Shown here one piece after another: positions 1-7,907 of a stretch of DNA of 64,000 nt. A program made the translations under genes and the position numbers. The first letter of the stretch is position 1; every line of letters begins with the position of its first letter. The stretch is from contig NZ_CP106798.1 of the NCBI RefSeq assembly GCF_025642155.1, positions 3,286,001 to 3,350,000 on the forward strand. Direction: 5' to 3'. This DNA comes from Streptomyces sp. HUAS 15-9 (lineage in GTDB: Bacteria > Actinomycetota > Actinomycetes > Streptomycetales > Streptomycetaceae). Under the pieces are notes generated by a model. That model ran no database searches and was not told where the DNA came from. It saw nothing but the letters and a program-made list of their open reading frames with translations.

Positions 1-1
1 G

Positions 2-334
2 ATCGTGGTCATGGGCACCGCCAACCACTACTCCCTCGACGCGGTCGCGGGCATCGCCGTGATGGGCGTCGGCCTGCTGCTCGCGCCGTATGTGATGCGC
101 GCCGTGGACCTGCTCCGGGCCCGGCTGTCCTCGCGCACCCCGGTCGTCACGGCACTCTCCGGCGGCTCGGGCTCCTCGATTGTCGGCGCAGGTTCCTCGA
201 TTGTCAGTGGCGGATGCCAGACTTCCGCGGGTGAGCGAATTCCACGGCAGCGCGAGGAGCGGATCGGATCCGCGACCGAGCCGGACGCCTCTTCCACCGA
301 CGCGGGGGACGGCGCTGCGGCAGCGGCTCGCTGA
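2..334 (+). CDS. PAP2-superfamily membrane protein, C-terminal fragment
   Basis: The gene begins before the window; only its last ~110 codons are here. The segment TANHYSLDAVAG matches the third PAP2/AUR1 phosphatase motif, in which the conserved His and Asp form part of the active site. A hydrophobic helix (GIAVMGVGLLLAPYVM) follows, so this is the end of an integral membrane lipid-phosphatase or inositol-phosphoceramide-synthase-like protein. The tail after about residue 45 is low-complexity and poorly conserved in character. Its last 100 bases overlap the start of the next gene, so the true conserved protein may effectively end before the tail. The family is fairly clear, but the substrate is unknown. 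Confidence 0.6.
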   Translation: MVVMGTANHYSLDAVAGIAVMGVGLLLAPYVMRAVDLLRARLSSRTPVVTALSGGSGSSIVGAGSSIVSGGCQTSAGERIPRQREERIGSATEPDASSTDAGDGAAAAAR

Positions 335-1454
335 GCTGCGCGGACCGGACGTAGCGGCCAAGGCACTGGACGCGCGCGCCCTCGCGGCGCTCGCCGCGAA
401 CCCGGGGTGCCGACGGCGCGCGATCCTCGACGGCGCCGGAGTGGACAAGGTGGCGCTGGCGAGCGCGCTGGGCGCGCCGTCCGCCTTCGGCCAGTCACAG
501 TTCGCCCTCACCCGGGGCAACGCCTTCGAGGCGCGGGTGAAGGCCGACGGCGGCGCGGAGCTGATGCGGCTGGCGCACACCCGGCTGGACCCGGGCGCCG
601 AACCCCCGCACGAGGCCGCCGTGCCGGACCTGTCCGCCATCGGCCCCGAGGGGCGCACCGCGCGTACGGCGCTGGCGCTGCGCGAGGCCACCGAGGCGCG
701 CGGCAGCTGGACGCTGCTCGACCACCCCATGCTCGCCCTCGACGTCGCGGGCTCCTTCGCCTTCCTGGAGCCGGACGCGGTGGTCGTGCACCCGGACGGC
801 AGCTGGACGGTCGTGGAGATCAAGTCCTTCCCGCTGCTGGACGGTTCGGCGGACCCGGCGAAGGTCGGCGCGGCGGCGCGGCAGGCCGCGGTGTACGTAC
901 TGGCGCTGGAGGAGGTCGCCGCGCGCCTGCAGCCCGCCCCGCGCGTGCGCCACCGGATCCTGCTGGTCTGCCCGAAGGACTTCTCCAACCTCGCTACCGC
1001 CTCCGCCGTCGACGTGCGCAAACAGCGCGCGGTCACCGCCCGCCAGCTGACCCGGCTCACCGGCATCCAGGACATCGCCGACACGCTGCCCGAGGGCACC
1101 TGCTTCGCCCCCGGCCTGCCGGCCGAGGAGCTCACGGCCGCGGTCGACGCGGTCCCGGCGACGTACGCACCCGAGTGCCTGGCCGCCTGCGAACTGGCCT
1201 TCCACTGCCGGGAACGCTCCCGCGCGGCCGGCGCCGTGACCACTCTGGGCCGCCCGGTCCGCGCCGAACTGGGCGGCCTGACCACGGTCGACGAGGTCCT
1301 GTCCGCGGCCCGCGGCGAGAGCGGCGACCCCAACGACCCGGCCGTCGCGGCACTGCGCAGGGCGGCCACCCTGCGGGCCGAGGCACTGGCGGGCGCCGGT
1401 CAGGCGGCGCTGCCCGGCGCCCGGACCGGCCAGGAGGTGGCCCCTTGTCCCTGA
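231..1454 (+). CDS. PD-(D/E)XK nuclease-like protein with four-cysteine (Fe-S) signature
   Basis: A RecB/Cas4-like nuclease fold is suggested by EPDAVVV (Asp182), VVEIKSF (Glu197, Lys199) and a following Q-x3-YVLAL helix. Together these are the usual D...ExK catalytic arrangement plus motif IV. Cys60 near the N-terminus and a C-terminal C-x3-C-x5-C (Cys316, Cys320, Cys326) sit where Cas4/AddB nucleases hold a 4Fe-4S cluster. The protein is about 407 residues. The start is uncertain: GTG at 231 is chosen, but TTG at 180 or 201 and GTG at 207 are in frame and none has a strong ribosome site. The stop overlaps the start of the next gene, and an SF1 helicase follows that, so the three probably act together on DNA ends. 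There is no cas context. Confidence 0.65.
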   Translation: MSEFHGSARSGSDPRPSRTPLPPTRGTALRQRLAELRGPDVAAKALDARALAALAANPGCRRRAILDGAGVDKVALASALGAPSAFGQSQFALTRGNAFEARVKADGGAELMRLAHTRLDPGAEPPHEAAVPDLSAIGPEGRTARTALALREATEARGSWTLLDHPMLALDVAGSFAFLEPDAVVVHPDGSWTVVEIKSFPLLDGSADPAKVGAAARQAAVYVLALEEVAARLQPAPRVRHRILLVCPKDFSNLATASAVDVRKQRAVTARQLTRLTGIQDIADTLPEGTCFAPGLPAEELTAAVDAVPATYAPECLAACELAFHCRERSRAAGAVTTLGRPVRAELGGLTTVDEVLSAARGESGDPNDPAVAALRRAATLRAEALAGAGQAALPGARTGQEVAPCP

Positions 1455-3040
1455 TCGCCACCCTCGCCCGGCTGGAGGCCATCAGCACCGGCCGCGCCCG
1501 TCCCGCAGCCACCGTCCGGCACCGGCATCTGTCCGACCGGCCCCTGGTGTTCGTACCGCTGACCACCGCGGGTGAGGCCGGTGCCCCGCTCGGGGCGCTG
1601 GTCGGCACCGACCGGGACGCGCCGCGCCTGCTCGTCGTACCGCAGCCGCGCGACCGCGACCTGCGCTTCGCGTTCCTCGCCGAACTGGCCGACGTCGTCC
1701 TGCCGTACATCGACGACCACGCCGACACGGTCGAGGCCGCCGAGCGCACCGAGACCGACCCGGAGACCGGCAAGCGGGTCAAGGTCGAGGTCGAACTGTG
1801 CGCGGACGCCCCGCAGTTGATCGTCCCGGGCCGCGCGGGCGTCGACTTCGTACGGCTGCTGGGCCGCTCCATGCGGTTCCGGCGCACCGCCGAGCAGGAG
1901 CCCGAGGCCCCGTATCCCGCGCCGCCCCGGGTGCCGCTGCTCGGGCGGTGGCTGACGCATTTCGGGGAGCGGGCCCGGGTGCCCGGCTCCTCGCTGCTGC
2001 TGGCCGCGACGGACGTGCTGGCCCGGCACTGGGCGACCGGGCAGTCCGGCCTGGAGGACCAGCACCTGGGCGCGCTGCTGGCCTGGATCGACCCGCCCGA
2101 GGGCGAGAGCGGCGCCGAGGCGGCCCTGCGCGCGGGGCATGCGCGGGACGCCGACGACCAGCTGCTGTGCCCGCCCGCGGGCCCGGCCACGGACCCGGCG
2201 TTCGACAACAAGCTGCTCGCCCCCGCCTTCGAACGCTACGACCGCGCGCGTGTCGCCCTCGCCGCCGCCGAGGACGGCCTGCAGGCCGACGACCGGCTCG
2301 GCGCGCTCACCGCCGCCGAGCGGGAGATCCGGGCGCTGGTGGAGAGCCGTACCCGGCCCACCTGGGACGCGGTGTGGCGCGGCATCGACCTGCTGCGGGC
2401 GCTTCCGGAGGGCGGGCACGTCGAGGAGCGGTGGACCCGCGACCGTTGGTCGTTCACCGGTCACCGCGACCGCGTCGTCGCCGGGGAGCCCCCGCAGCCG
2501 CGCCGCGACGACGCGGTGACGGCCGCCAACAAGCTCGCCACGCGCGAGCGCGAGCAGGCCCGCCTGGAGGCCCAGGAGGCGCTGGACGACTCGCTGGTGA
2601 TGGCTGGGCGCCGGCTGTCCGGGGAGGCGTTCGCGGGCGAGGTGGTCGATGTGGTCATGGCGTACAGCGAGGGCAAGCGGCCCAGTCCGCGCCCGCTGGT
2701 CACGGTCCGCACGGACGACCGGCCGTATCTCGGGGAGCGGGCGAAGGTGTACCGCTCGCTGGGCGGGAAGCCGCAGGCTGCCGAGTTCGTCGGACACGAG
2801 GGCGAGGGGCTGGTGGTGCTGCGGATCGTCGACAAGATGGGCCGCGGCAAGGAGCCGGAGGAGGGATCGGTGCCGGAGAAGGGCGACCGGCTCTGCTTCA
2901 CGCTGTTCGAGCACGAGCAGCGCGGCGGCGCCAAGCTGCCCGACCCGGAGCAGACACCGTGGACGCACGGCGGGCCGCCGGGCGAGGCGGCCGCCGTGCC
3001 CGAATTCGCCGACCCCGTGACCGAGGAGGACGTCCTTTGA
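1445..3040 (+). CDS. Unrecognised 531-residue protein of the nuclease-helicase operon
   Basis: I do not recognise a family. The start is a TTG preceded by AGGAGG seven bases upstream (1432-1437), and it overlaps the end of the nuclease gene by ten bases, which indicates translational coupling. The protein has no signal peptide or membrane segment. It has an Ala/Glu/Arg-rich helical stretch (about residues 360-395) that could form a coiled coil, and a Lys/Glu-rich C-terminal part. Its position between a RecB-like nuclease and an SF1 helicase suggests it is the third subunit or a DNA/RNA-binding adaptor of the same complex. That role is inferred from gene order only. Confidence 0.6.
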   Translation: MSLIATLARLEAISTGRARPAATVRHRHLSDRPLVFVPLTTAGEAGAPLGALVGTDRDAPRLLVVPQPRDRDLRFAFLAELADVVLPYIDDHADTVEAAERTETDPETGKRVKVEVELCADAPQLIVPGRAGVDFVRLLGRSMRFRRTAEQEPEAPYPAPPRVPLLGRWLTHFGERARVPGSSLLLAATDVLARHWATGQSGLEDQHLGALLAWIDPPEGESGAEAALRAGHARDADDQLLCPPAGPATDPAFDNKLLAPAFERYDRARVALAAAEDGLQADDRLGALTAAEREIRALVESRTRPTWDAVWRGIDLLRALPEGGHVEERWTRDRWSFTGHRDRVVAGEPPQPRRDDAVTAANKLATREREQARLEAQEALDDSLVMAGRRLSGEAFAGEVVDVVMAYSEGKRPSPRPLVTVRTDDRPYLGERAKVYRSLGGKPQAAEFVGHEGEGLVVLRIVDKMGRGKEPEEGSVPEKGDRLCFTLFEHEQRGGAKLPDPEQTPWTHGGPPGEAAAVPEFADPVTEEDVL

Positions 3041-3044
3041 ACCC

Positions 3045-3150
3045 TCCCCCTCGCGAACGAGGAGGATTCCTGGCTCACGGCGCTCAATCGCTCAGCGAGC
3101 GACCGAGTCTTCTGCGATCAGCACCAGCCGGGTTGGAACCAGCCCGGTTT
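3045..3150 (+). other. Run of three stem-loops between operon genes
   Basis: Within about 105 bases there are three hairpins. The first is CCTCG-CGAA-CGAGG with flanking pairs (3045-3066). The second is TCGCTC-AGC-GAGCGA (3088-3102). The third has CCGGGTT pairing with AGCCCGG (3128-3147). The segment separates the unrecognised gene from the helicase and has no convincing start signal of its own. It could be an attenuator or processing region, or the right end of an IS200/IS605-like element, which also carries stacked hairpins. No transposase or TnpB is present next to it. Confidence 0.4.
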
Positions 3151-3197
3151 CCCCAGAGATCGGAGGTTGCTGTGCCAGCTTGGTTCTCGCTCAGCAC

Positions 3198-4586
3198 ATG
3201 GCGACACTACCATCCGTCACTCGAATGGCACAATCAGTGACGGGCCTGGTTCAGGGAGTGGTGTTCGACCCCGGTACAGCCGCCGCGCAGGCCACCGCAG
3301 CGATCCTCCACGACACCCTGCACGGCATCGACCGGGGCGTGGTCGTGGACTCGCCGCCCGGCGCCGGCAAGTCCACGCTCGTCGTCCGGGCTGCGCTCGA
3401 ACTCGCCGACGCGGGGCGCCCGCTGATGGTGGTCGCGCAGACGAATGCCCAGGTCGACGACCTGGTCGTGCGGCTCGCCGAGAAGAGCCCCGAGCTGCCG
3501 GTGGGGCGCCTGCACAGCAGCGACGCCGATCCGTACGACAAGGCGCTGGACGATCTGCCGAACGTACGGAAGTCGGCGAAGGCGGCGGACCTGGCCGGCA
3601 TCCCGGTCATCCTGTCCACCGCCGCGAAGTGGGCGCACGTCAAGGTGGACGAGCCGTGGCGGCACGCGATCGTCGACGAGGCGTACCAGATGCGCTCGGA
3701 CGCGCTGCTCGCCGTGGCCGGGCTGTTCGAGCGGGCGCTGTTCGTGGGCGACCCGGGGCAGCTGGACCCGTTCGCGATCGTGGGCAGCGAGCAGTGGGCC
3801 GGGCTGTCGTACGACCCCTCGGCCTCGGCGGTGTCGACGCTGCTGGCGCACAATCCGAAGCTGCCGCAGCACCGGCTCCCCGTGTCCTGGCGGCTCCCCG
3901 CCTCGGCGGCCCCGCTGGTCTCGGACGCCTTCTACCCCTACACGCCGTTCCGCAGCGGCACGGACCACGGCGACCGGCGTCTCATCTTCGCGGTCCCGTC
4001 GGACGGCTCGGGCCCGGACCGGGTGATCGACGAGGCGGCACAGTCCGGCTGGGGCCTGCTGGAGCTGCCCGCGCGGCACACTCCGCGGACCGATCCGGAG
4101 GCGGTGCGTGCGGTGGCGACGGTCGTACGACGGCTGCTGGACCGGGGTGGCGCGGCCACGTCGGAGCGCTCGCCCGAGCCCGCTCCCCTGGCCGCGGACC
4201 GGATCGCGGTCGGCACGGCGCACCGGGACCAGGCGGCGGCGGTGCGGGCGGCACTGGCGGAGTTGGGCGTGCCGGACGTCACGGTCGACACCGCGAACCG
4301 ACTGCAGGGCCGGGAGTTCGACGTCACGGTGGTCCTGCACCCGCTCTCCGGCCGCCCCGACGCCACCGCCTTCCACCTGGAGACGGGCCGCCTGTGCGTC
4401 CTCGCCTCCCGGCACCGCCAGGCCTGCGTCGTGGTCTGCCGGGCAGGCGTGACCGACCTCCTGGACGACTACCCGTCGACGGAACCGGTCCAGCTGGGGA
4501 CGGTCGTGAAGTTCCCGGATGGCTGGGAGGCGAACCACGCGGTACTCGCACACCTGGCCGAGCACAAGGTGGCGTGGCGCCCCTGA
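3198..4586 (+). CDS. SF1 DNA/RNA helicase (AAA domain), UvrD/RecD-like
   Basis: About 462 residues. Walker A is GAGKST at residues 55-60 (PPGAGKSTLVV), Walker B is HAIVDEAYQM, and FVGDPGQLDPF is the SF1 motif III that couples ATP hydrolysis to unwinding. The C-terminal half has VDTANRLQGREFDVTVV (motif V) and the motif VI-like ASRHRQACVVV. Together these place it with the AAA_12/UvrD-C-like helicases. ATG 3198, ATG 3225 or GTG 3237 are possible starts; none has a good ribosome site, so translation may depend on the upstream gene. The last 22 codons are inside a 172-bp repeat that is copied twice more downstream. It probably works with the Fe-S nuclease two genes upstream. Confidence 0.8.
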   Translation: MATLPSVTRMAQSVTGLVQGVVFDPGTAAAQATAAILHDTLHGIDRGVVVDSPPGAGKSTLVVRAALELADAGRPLMVVAQTNAQVDDLVVRLAEKSPELPVGRLHSSDADPYDKALDDLPNVRKSAKAADLAGIPVILSTAAKWAHVKVDEPWRHAIVDEAYQMRSDALLAVAGLFERALFVGDPGQLDPFAIVGSEQWAGLSYDPSASAVSTLLAHNPKLPQHRLPVSWRLPASAAPLVSDAFYPYTPFRSGTDHGDRRLIFAVPSDGSGPDRVIDEAAQSGWGLLELPARHTPRTDPEAVRAVATVVRRLLDRGGAATSERSPEPAPLAADRIAVGTAHRDQAAAVRAALAELGVPDVTVDTANRLQGREFDVTVVLHPLSGRPDATAFHLETGRLCVLASRHRQACVVVCRAGVTDLLDDYPSTEPVQLGTVVKFPDGWEANHAVLAHLAEHKVAWRP

Positions 4587-4932
4587 CCGCACCGCCGGCA
4601 TCTGCCCAGGCAGACGATCAGCGCGACGCCGCCCCATCCGCCGGACGGAGTCCGGCACGCCGCCGGAGGCGGCCAATGGATGCAGCCCGGATGGCTGGGA
4701 CGCGAACCACGCGGTACTCGCACACCTGGCCGAGCACAAGGTGGCGTGGCGCCCCTGACCGCACCGCCGGCATCTGCCCAGGCAGACGATCAGCGCGACG
4801 CCGCCCCATCCGCCGGACGGAGTCCGGCACGCCGCCGGAGGCGGCCAATGGATGCAGCCCGGATGGCTGGGAGGCGAACCACGCGGTACTCGCACACCTG
4901 GCCGAGCACAAGGTGGCGTGGCGGCCCTGACC
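4514..4932 (+). repeat. 172-bp tandem repeat, about 2.4 copies, spanning the helicase 3' end
   Basis: Copies start at 4514, 4686 and 4858, a period of exactly 172 bases. Copy three stops after about 75 bases, just past its stop codon. Each copy holds the last ~22 codons of the helicase gene with its TGA. Complete copies continue through a GC-rich spacer containing the terminator-like hairpin CCGGAC-GGA-GTCCGG. Differences between copies are few (for example GAGGCG against GACGCG). Because 172 is not a multiple of three, the later copies are out of frame with the gene and are best read as a tandem duplication, not as coding sequence. Together with the 108 bases after it, it fills the gap to the next gene. 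Confidence 0.9.
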
Positions 4933-5040
4933 CTGGCGACGGCCGCGCAGCGCGTTCTTCAGGACCCCTTGCGCCGGCGCGCGACAATGGACGGTGGCCC
5001 ACCCGGAAGGCGGTGCCCATCCGTACGAGGAGGAGAAGAC

Positions 5041-5412
5041 ATGGCGGAGCCCACGCCGCGTCGGAACGAACCGCGGCTACGCCCCGCGCCCCTGCTCTTC
5101 GAGCCCGTGGAGGCGGTCTCCGACCCTGAGCACTTCTTCGACCTGGAGTCGATCGAGGATCCGCGTGACCTGCTGGCGCGGGCGACAGAGCTGATGCAGG
5201 CGTTCAGCGCGGCCACCGACCGGGCGATGGAGTACCAGGCCATCGCCGCGGCACAGCTGGCCGATCCCCGGCGGTTCGACCGGCTTACCCCGGCGGACAT
5301 CGCGGAGCGCGCGGAGTGGACCGAGGACTACGCCAGGCGAATGGTCGAGTTCGGCCGGGACCTGATGCGCGGCGCCGGCGCCGAGGGCCGGGGCACCGCC
5401 GATCCCGTGTGA
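5041..5412 (+). CDS. Conserved hypothetical protein, 123 residues
   Basis: The ATG at 5041 has a strong ribosome site (GAGGAGGAG eight bases upstream), so the longer reading frame that runs back into the 172-bp repeat is not used. The protein is acidic and helical with no membrane segment or signal peptide. It includes a segment LLARATELMQAFSAATDRAM followed by LTPADIAERAEWTEDYARRMV. I recognise no domain. It looks like the small cytoplasmic proteins found across Streptomyces chromosomes, and its function is unknown. Confidence 0.7.
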   Translation: MAEPTPRRNEPRLRPAPLLFEPVEAVSDPEHFFDLESIEDPRDLLARATELMQAFSAATDRAMEYQAIAAAQLADPRRFDRLTPADIAERAEWTEDYARRMVEFGRDLMRGAGAEGRGTADPV

Positions 5413-5580
5413 GCGCGTGAACGCGTGAGCGGGTGAACAGGTCAGCGGGTCGGCGAAGGCGCCGCAGGCAACGCGTATGGCATATGCCGGGCGGGCAAGA
5501 TACCCCTCCCCGCCCCCTCCCGTCCCCGTTTCCCGCAACCGTCCGAAAGTGCCCACTCACCGCCGGTAGATGTAAGCCCC

Positions 5581-6162
5581 ATGAGCAGCACACGGAATGT
5601 CACCTCCGACGGCGCCGCCTGGCTCGCCTCTGCCGGAACGTATCCGCGCGGCACACTCGCGTTCTGGGCGGAGCGCCCGGACGCACCGGTGGCCCTGCCC
5701 TGCGGTGCCGCCTTCGACGTGGTGAACGTGCCGGCGATCTTCGGACGCCGGATGCTGGACCGGTTGTGGGACGAGGGGCCGGGATCCGGGCCGGTCGCGG
5801 TGTTCCGGGGCCGGATGCTCCTGTTCGCCGCGCCGGGCACGGCCCAGCGGCTGCCCTCGCTGCTGGCCTGGGAGGAGTGGGGGACACGGGAGGGCGTCAG
5901 CGGCCGGACGGGGGGCGTGCCTCCCCTCATCTGCCACGGCACCGGAGACGCCGTGACCGTCCCGGCGCTCACCGGCGACGGCGCCCCGGCCTCCGGCGGC
6001 TCCCGCTGGCTGGTCGCCCCTGACACCCGGCACCCATGGCTGCCGGGCCCCGAGGTCCTGCTCTGGGCGGCCGTACGGGCGGCCCGCGCAGGCGTGCGGA
6101 TATCGATTTTTCCTCCCGCCGATCAGGATGCTAAGGTCTACGACGTCAGCAGGCGCCGCTAG
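5581..6162 (+). CDS. Bifunctional primase/polymerase N-terminal-like protein
   Basis: 193 residues resembling the short Streptomyces proteins annotated as prim-pol N-terminal domain proteins. Segments include AAWLASAGTYPRGTLAFW, a central GPVAVFRGRMLLFAAPG strand region and a C-terminal PGPEVLLWAAVRAAR. The acidic metal-binding residues of a true primase active site are not evident, so catalysis is doubtful. The stop codon TAG (6160-6162) lies inside the tRNA-Lys gene that follows, so the last ten bases are shared with the tRNA 5' end and the tRNA promoter must lie within this coding sequence. The ribosome site before ATG 5581 is weak. The family assignment is by resemblance only. Confidence 0.55.
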   Translation: MSSTRNVTSDGAAWLASAGTYPRGTLAFWAERPDAPVALPCGAAFDVVNVPAIFGRRMLDRLWDEGPGSGPVAVFRGRMLLFAAPGTAQRLPSLLAWEEWGTREGVSGRTGGVPPLICHGTGDAVTVPALTGDGAPASGGSRWLVAPDTRHPWLPGPEVLLWAAVRAARAGVRISIFPPADQDAKVYDVSRRR

Positions 6163-6226
6163 CTCAGTTGGTTAGAGCAGCTGACTCTTAATCAGCGGGT
6201 CCGGGGTTCGAGTCCCTGGCGGCGCA
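6153..6226 (+). tRNA. tRNA-Lys (CTT), first of three identical copies
   Basis: A full cloverleaf: acceptor GCGCCGC pairs with GCGGCGC, D-arm AGCTCAGTTGGTTAGAGC, and anticodon stem GCTGA/TCAGC enclosing CTCTTAA, which gives anticodon CTT (Lys, AAG). The T-arm is GGGGTTCGAGTCCC. CCA is not encoded. Its 5' end overlaps the preceding coding sequence by ten bases. A -10-like TAAGGT lies upstream at 6132-6137. Confidence 0.97.
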
Positions 6227-6331
6227 CGCATCCACGATGGCGGGTCGGGTTCGGAAGAATTCGGTCCGCCATTGTTGTTCCCTCAACCTTCCGCGCACGC
6301 CGCAGCCGCCTTCGTACGACATCGCACGCAC

Positions 6332-7591
6332 TCAGCCGGAAACCCCCGGTGTGATCTTCACCGTCCAGGCCCCCGACGCCGTGCGCCCATCCACCTCCAC
6401 CTTCACGCCCTCCCCGGGCACCGTGAAGCTCTCCCCAAGGCCGACCGGCGCGTCGGCCAGCGGCGCGTACACCGAGTCCTCCCAGCACGCCTCGGTGTGC
6501 GGGTGGGCGTCCACGACCTCGACAGGCCCGCCCCCGGACGCCGCCTCGCCGCGCACCCGGTACACGAGCACGCCCTCCCGGCAGGTCGCATGGTCGTTCC
6601 CGGCCGGGCCGCGGGCCTCGAAGGCCAGCACGCTGTCGGCTCCGGTGCGTACGACGGCCAGCTTCGTGCCGTCGCCCAGCCCGAAGCCCGGAGCGCCGGA
6701 GGCGGCCGTGACGGGGGTCCCCGGTCCGGCGGCGAGGGGTTCGAGGGTCAGCCGCGTGGGTCCGGTCCCCTTGACGCAGGCCACCTGCCGGGGATCGAGC
6801 CAGCCCAGCTTCCACTTGTGCCAGGCGAACAGATCCGGGGACAGTCCGAACTGGCTGCCCATCAGGTCCCAGTCCCCGACGTACGTGTCCCAGTCGCCCT
6901 TCCCGTCCGCCGGACGGTGGTACAGGTCCGGCAGGTCGAAGACATGCCCCGTCTCGTGCGCGAGGACCAGCCGGTCCGGCGGATGGTGTTCGAAGACCGT
7001 GACGACCCGCCGTACGTCCGTGCCGTCGACATGGGTCGGGGTGTCGAGGTTGACGACCTTCGTCGCGTCGGAGTCCACGCCGGGCGCGTCCGGGTCGGCC
7101 ACGAAGTAGACGATGTCGTAGCGCGAGAAGTCGACCTCGCGGTCGGCCGCGGCGAACGCGTCGCGCAGATAGGCGGCCCGCCGTGCCGGGCTCCAGTCAC
7201 GCCGTATGGCGTACGACGTCGACGGGTGCGGCATGCGGAGCCAGTGCGTCAGTGGATGCGGGCGCAGCGCGAACTTCCCGTAGGAGGCCTGCTCGAAGAA
7301 GCGGCTGGTGGCCGGGAAGTGGTCGGCGGTCAGCTCCGCGGGAGTGGTGTGCGGGGTGGCGTCCGGGAAGGAGAGGAACACCAGCACCGCCGACATCGGG
7401 CGGGTCGGCCGGGTGTAGGCGGGGTTCCAGGTGTCCACGCCCTCCGAGTGGTGCGCGTCGGTCCGGTGCAGCGCGCACGGAGCCGTGGAGAACGGCTCGG
7501 CGGCCGAGGGGCCGGACAGGATCGAGGTCGCCGCGAGCGCCGACATCGCGGTGAACACTGCGGCGGTGCTGCGCAGCTGAGGACGCGGCAC
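6332..7591 (-). CDS. Secreted M6-family zinc metalloprotease
   Basis: 419 residues with an N-terminal signal peptide (basic MPRPQLR, then a hydrophobic Ala-rich stretch ending near PSAAEP). The zinc-protease motif is LVLAHETGHVFDLPD, the HExxH-x5-D pattern of M6/immune-inhibitor-A-like metallopeptidases. A DWDLMGS segment just after it is the usual Met-turn region (DxMG). A C-terminal beta-rich domain (VKVEVDGRTASGAWTVKI) follows. It is probably an extracellular protease. It is transcribed divergently from cdgA, and no dedicated inhibitor is next to it. Confidence 0.87.
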   Translation of the reverse strand: MPRPQLRSTAAVFTAMSALAATSILSGPSAAEPFSTAPCALHRTDAHHSEGVDTWNPAYTRPTRPMSAVLVFLSFPDATPHTTPAELTADHFPATSRFFEQASYGKFALRPHPLTHWLRMPHPSTSYAIRRDWSPARRAAYLRDAFAAADREVDFSRYDIVYFVADPDAPGVDSDATKVVNLDTPTHVDGTDVRRVVTVFEHHPPDRLVLAHETGHVFDLPDLYHRPADGKGDWDTYVGDWDLMGSQFGLSPDLFAWHKWKLGWLDPRQVACVKGTGPTRLTLEPLAAGPGTPVTAASGAPGFGLGDGTKLAVVRTGADSVLAFEARGPAGNDHATCREGVLVYRVRGEAASGGGPVEVVDAHPHTEACWEDSVYAPLADAPVGLGESFTVPGEGVKVEVDGRTASGAWTVKITPGVSG

Positions 7592-7724
7592 GAAGGGACC
7601 TCCGGTTGCGGTTCACGGGACACCGCACCCAGCGTGTGTGACTTTGCCGTCCTTCGTCCTGTTTGTCTGCACCAGAAGAGTGAGGGGCCGCGCATTGGGC
7701 CGGGTGGGCGACACCCCGGAACAC

Positions 7725-7747
7725 TCACGGAACGTCACAAGTGGTCG
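7725..7747. promoter_or_regulatory. BldD-type operator (TNAC-N5-GTNA) upstream of cdgA
   Basis: TCAC-GGAAC-GTCA at 7725-7737 matches the published BldD consensus TNAC-N5-GTNA exactly. An overlapping second box, TCAC-AAGTG-GTCG at 7735-7747, matches all but the last base. BldD is a c-di-GMP-dependent master repressor of development and is reported to control the cdgA gene family. A box in front of a c-di-GMP enzyme would close that feedback loop. Confidence 0.6.
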
Positions 7748-7827
7748 AGGGCCTGAAGAAGCCGTCCAGGTGCGGGCAGAAACGATCTGTCAGAACGGCC
7801 GGTTCGTCGGGGACACTGGAGAGTGGC

Positions 7828-7856
7828 TGGAAGGCCTCGGGGCCAGCCCCTATGAT
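7828..7856 (+). promoter_or_regulatory. Possible cdgA promoter
   Basis: TATGAT at 7851-7856 is a good -10 element. TGGAAG at 7828-7833, 17 bases upstream, is a weak -35. It lies about 50 bases before the chosen GTG start. Confidence 0.4.
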
Positions 7857-7907
7857 CGGCACACTTTCCTGCACGGACAGACATCGAGTGCACTGCGGGA
7901 GCGAGCG

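Larger units (their letters stand above)
7592..7907. other. Divergent promoter region, metalloprotease / cdgA
   Basis: 316 bases without a supported gene. A reading frame continuous with cdgA extends back through most of it, but it lacks coding character and contains the BldD-type box and a -10-like TATGAT. I read it as regulatory DNA. Confidence 0.6.

Noticed and set aside
231..1454. Cas4 nuclease of a CRISPR system
   Set aside because: The cysteine and nuclease motifs resemble Cas4, but there is no array or other cas gene; a general RecB-like protein is the safer call.
3041..3200. Definite TnpB guide-RNA (omega RNA) locus
   Set aside because: The stacked hairpins are suggestive, but no TnpB or IS200 transposase gene borders them; kept only as a structured segment.
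3167..4930. 587-codon plus-strand frame across the helicase gene and its repeats
   Set aside because: It is the Arg/Gly/Pro-rich shifted frame of the helicase gene, whose Walker and SF1 motifs lie in another frame.
4514..4932. Regular repeats that might be a CRISPR array
   Set aside because: The unit is 172 bases with no spacers, covers coding sequence and has only 2.4 copies; no cas genes are near.
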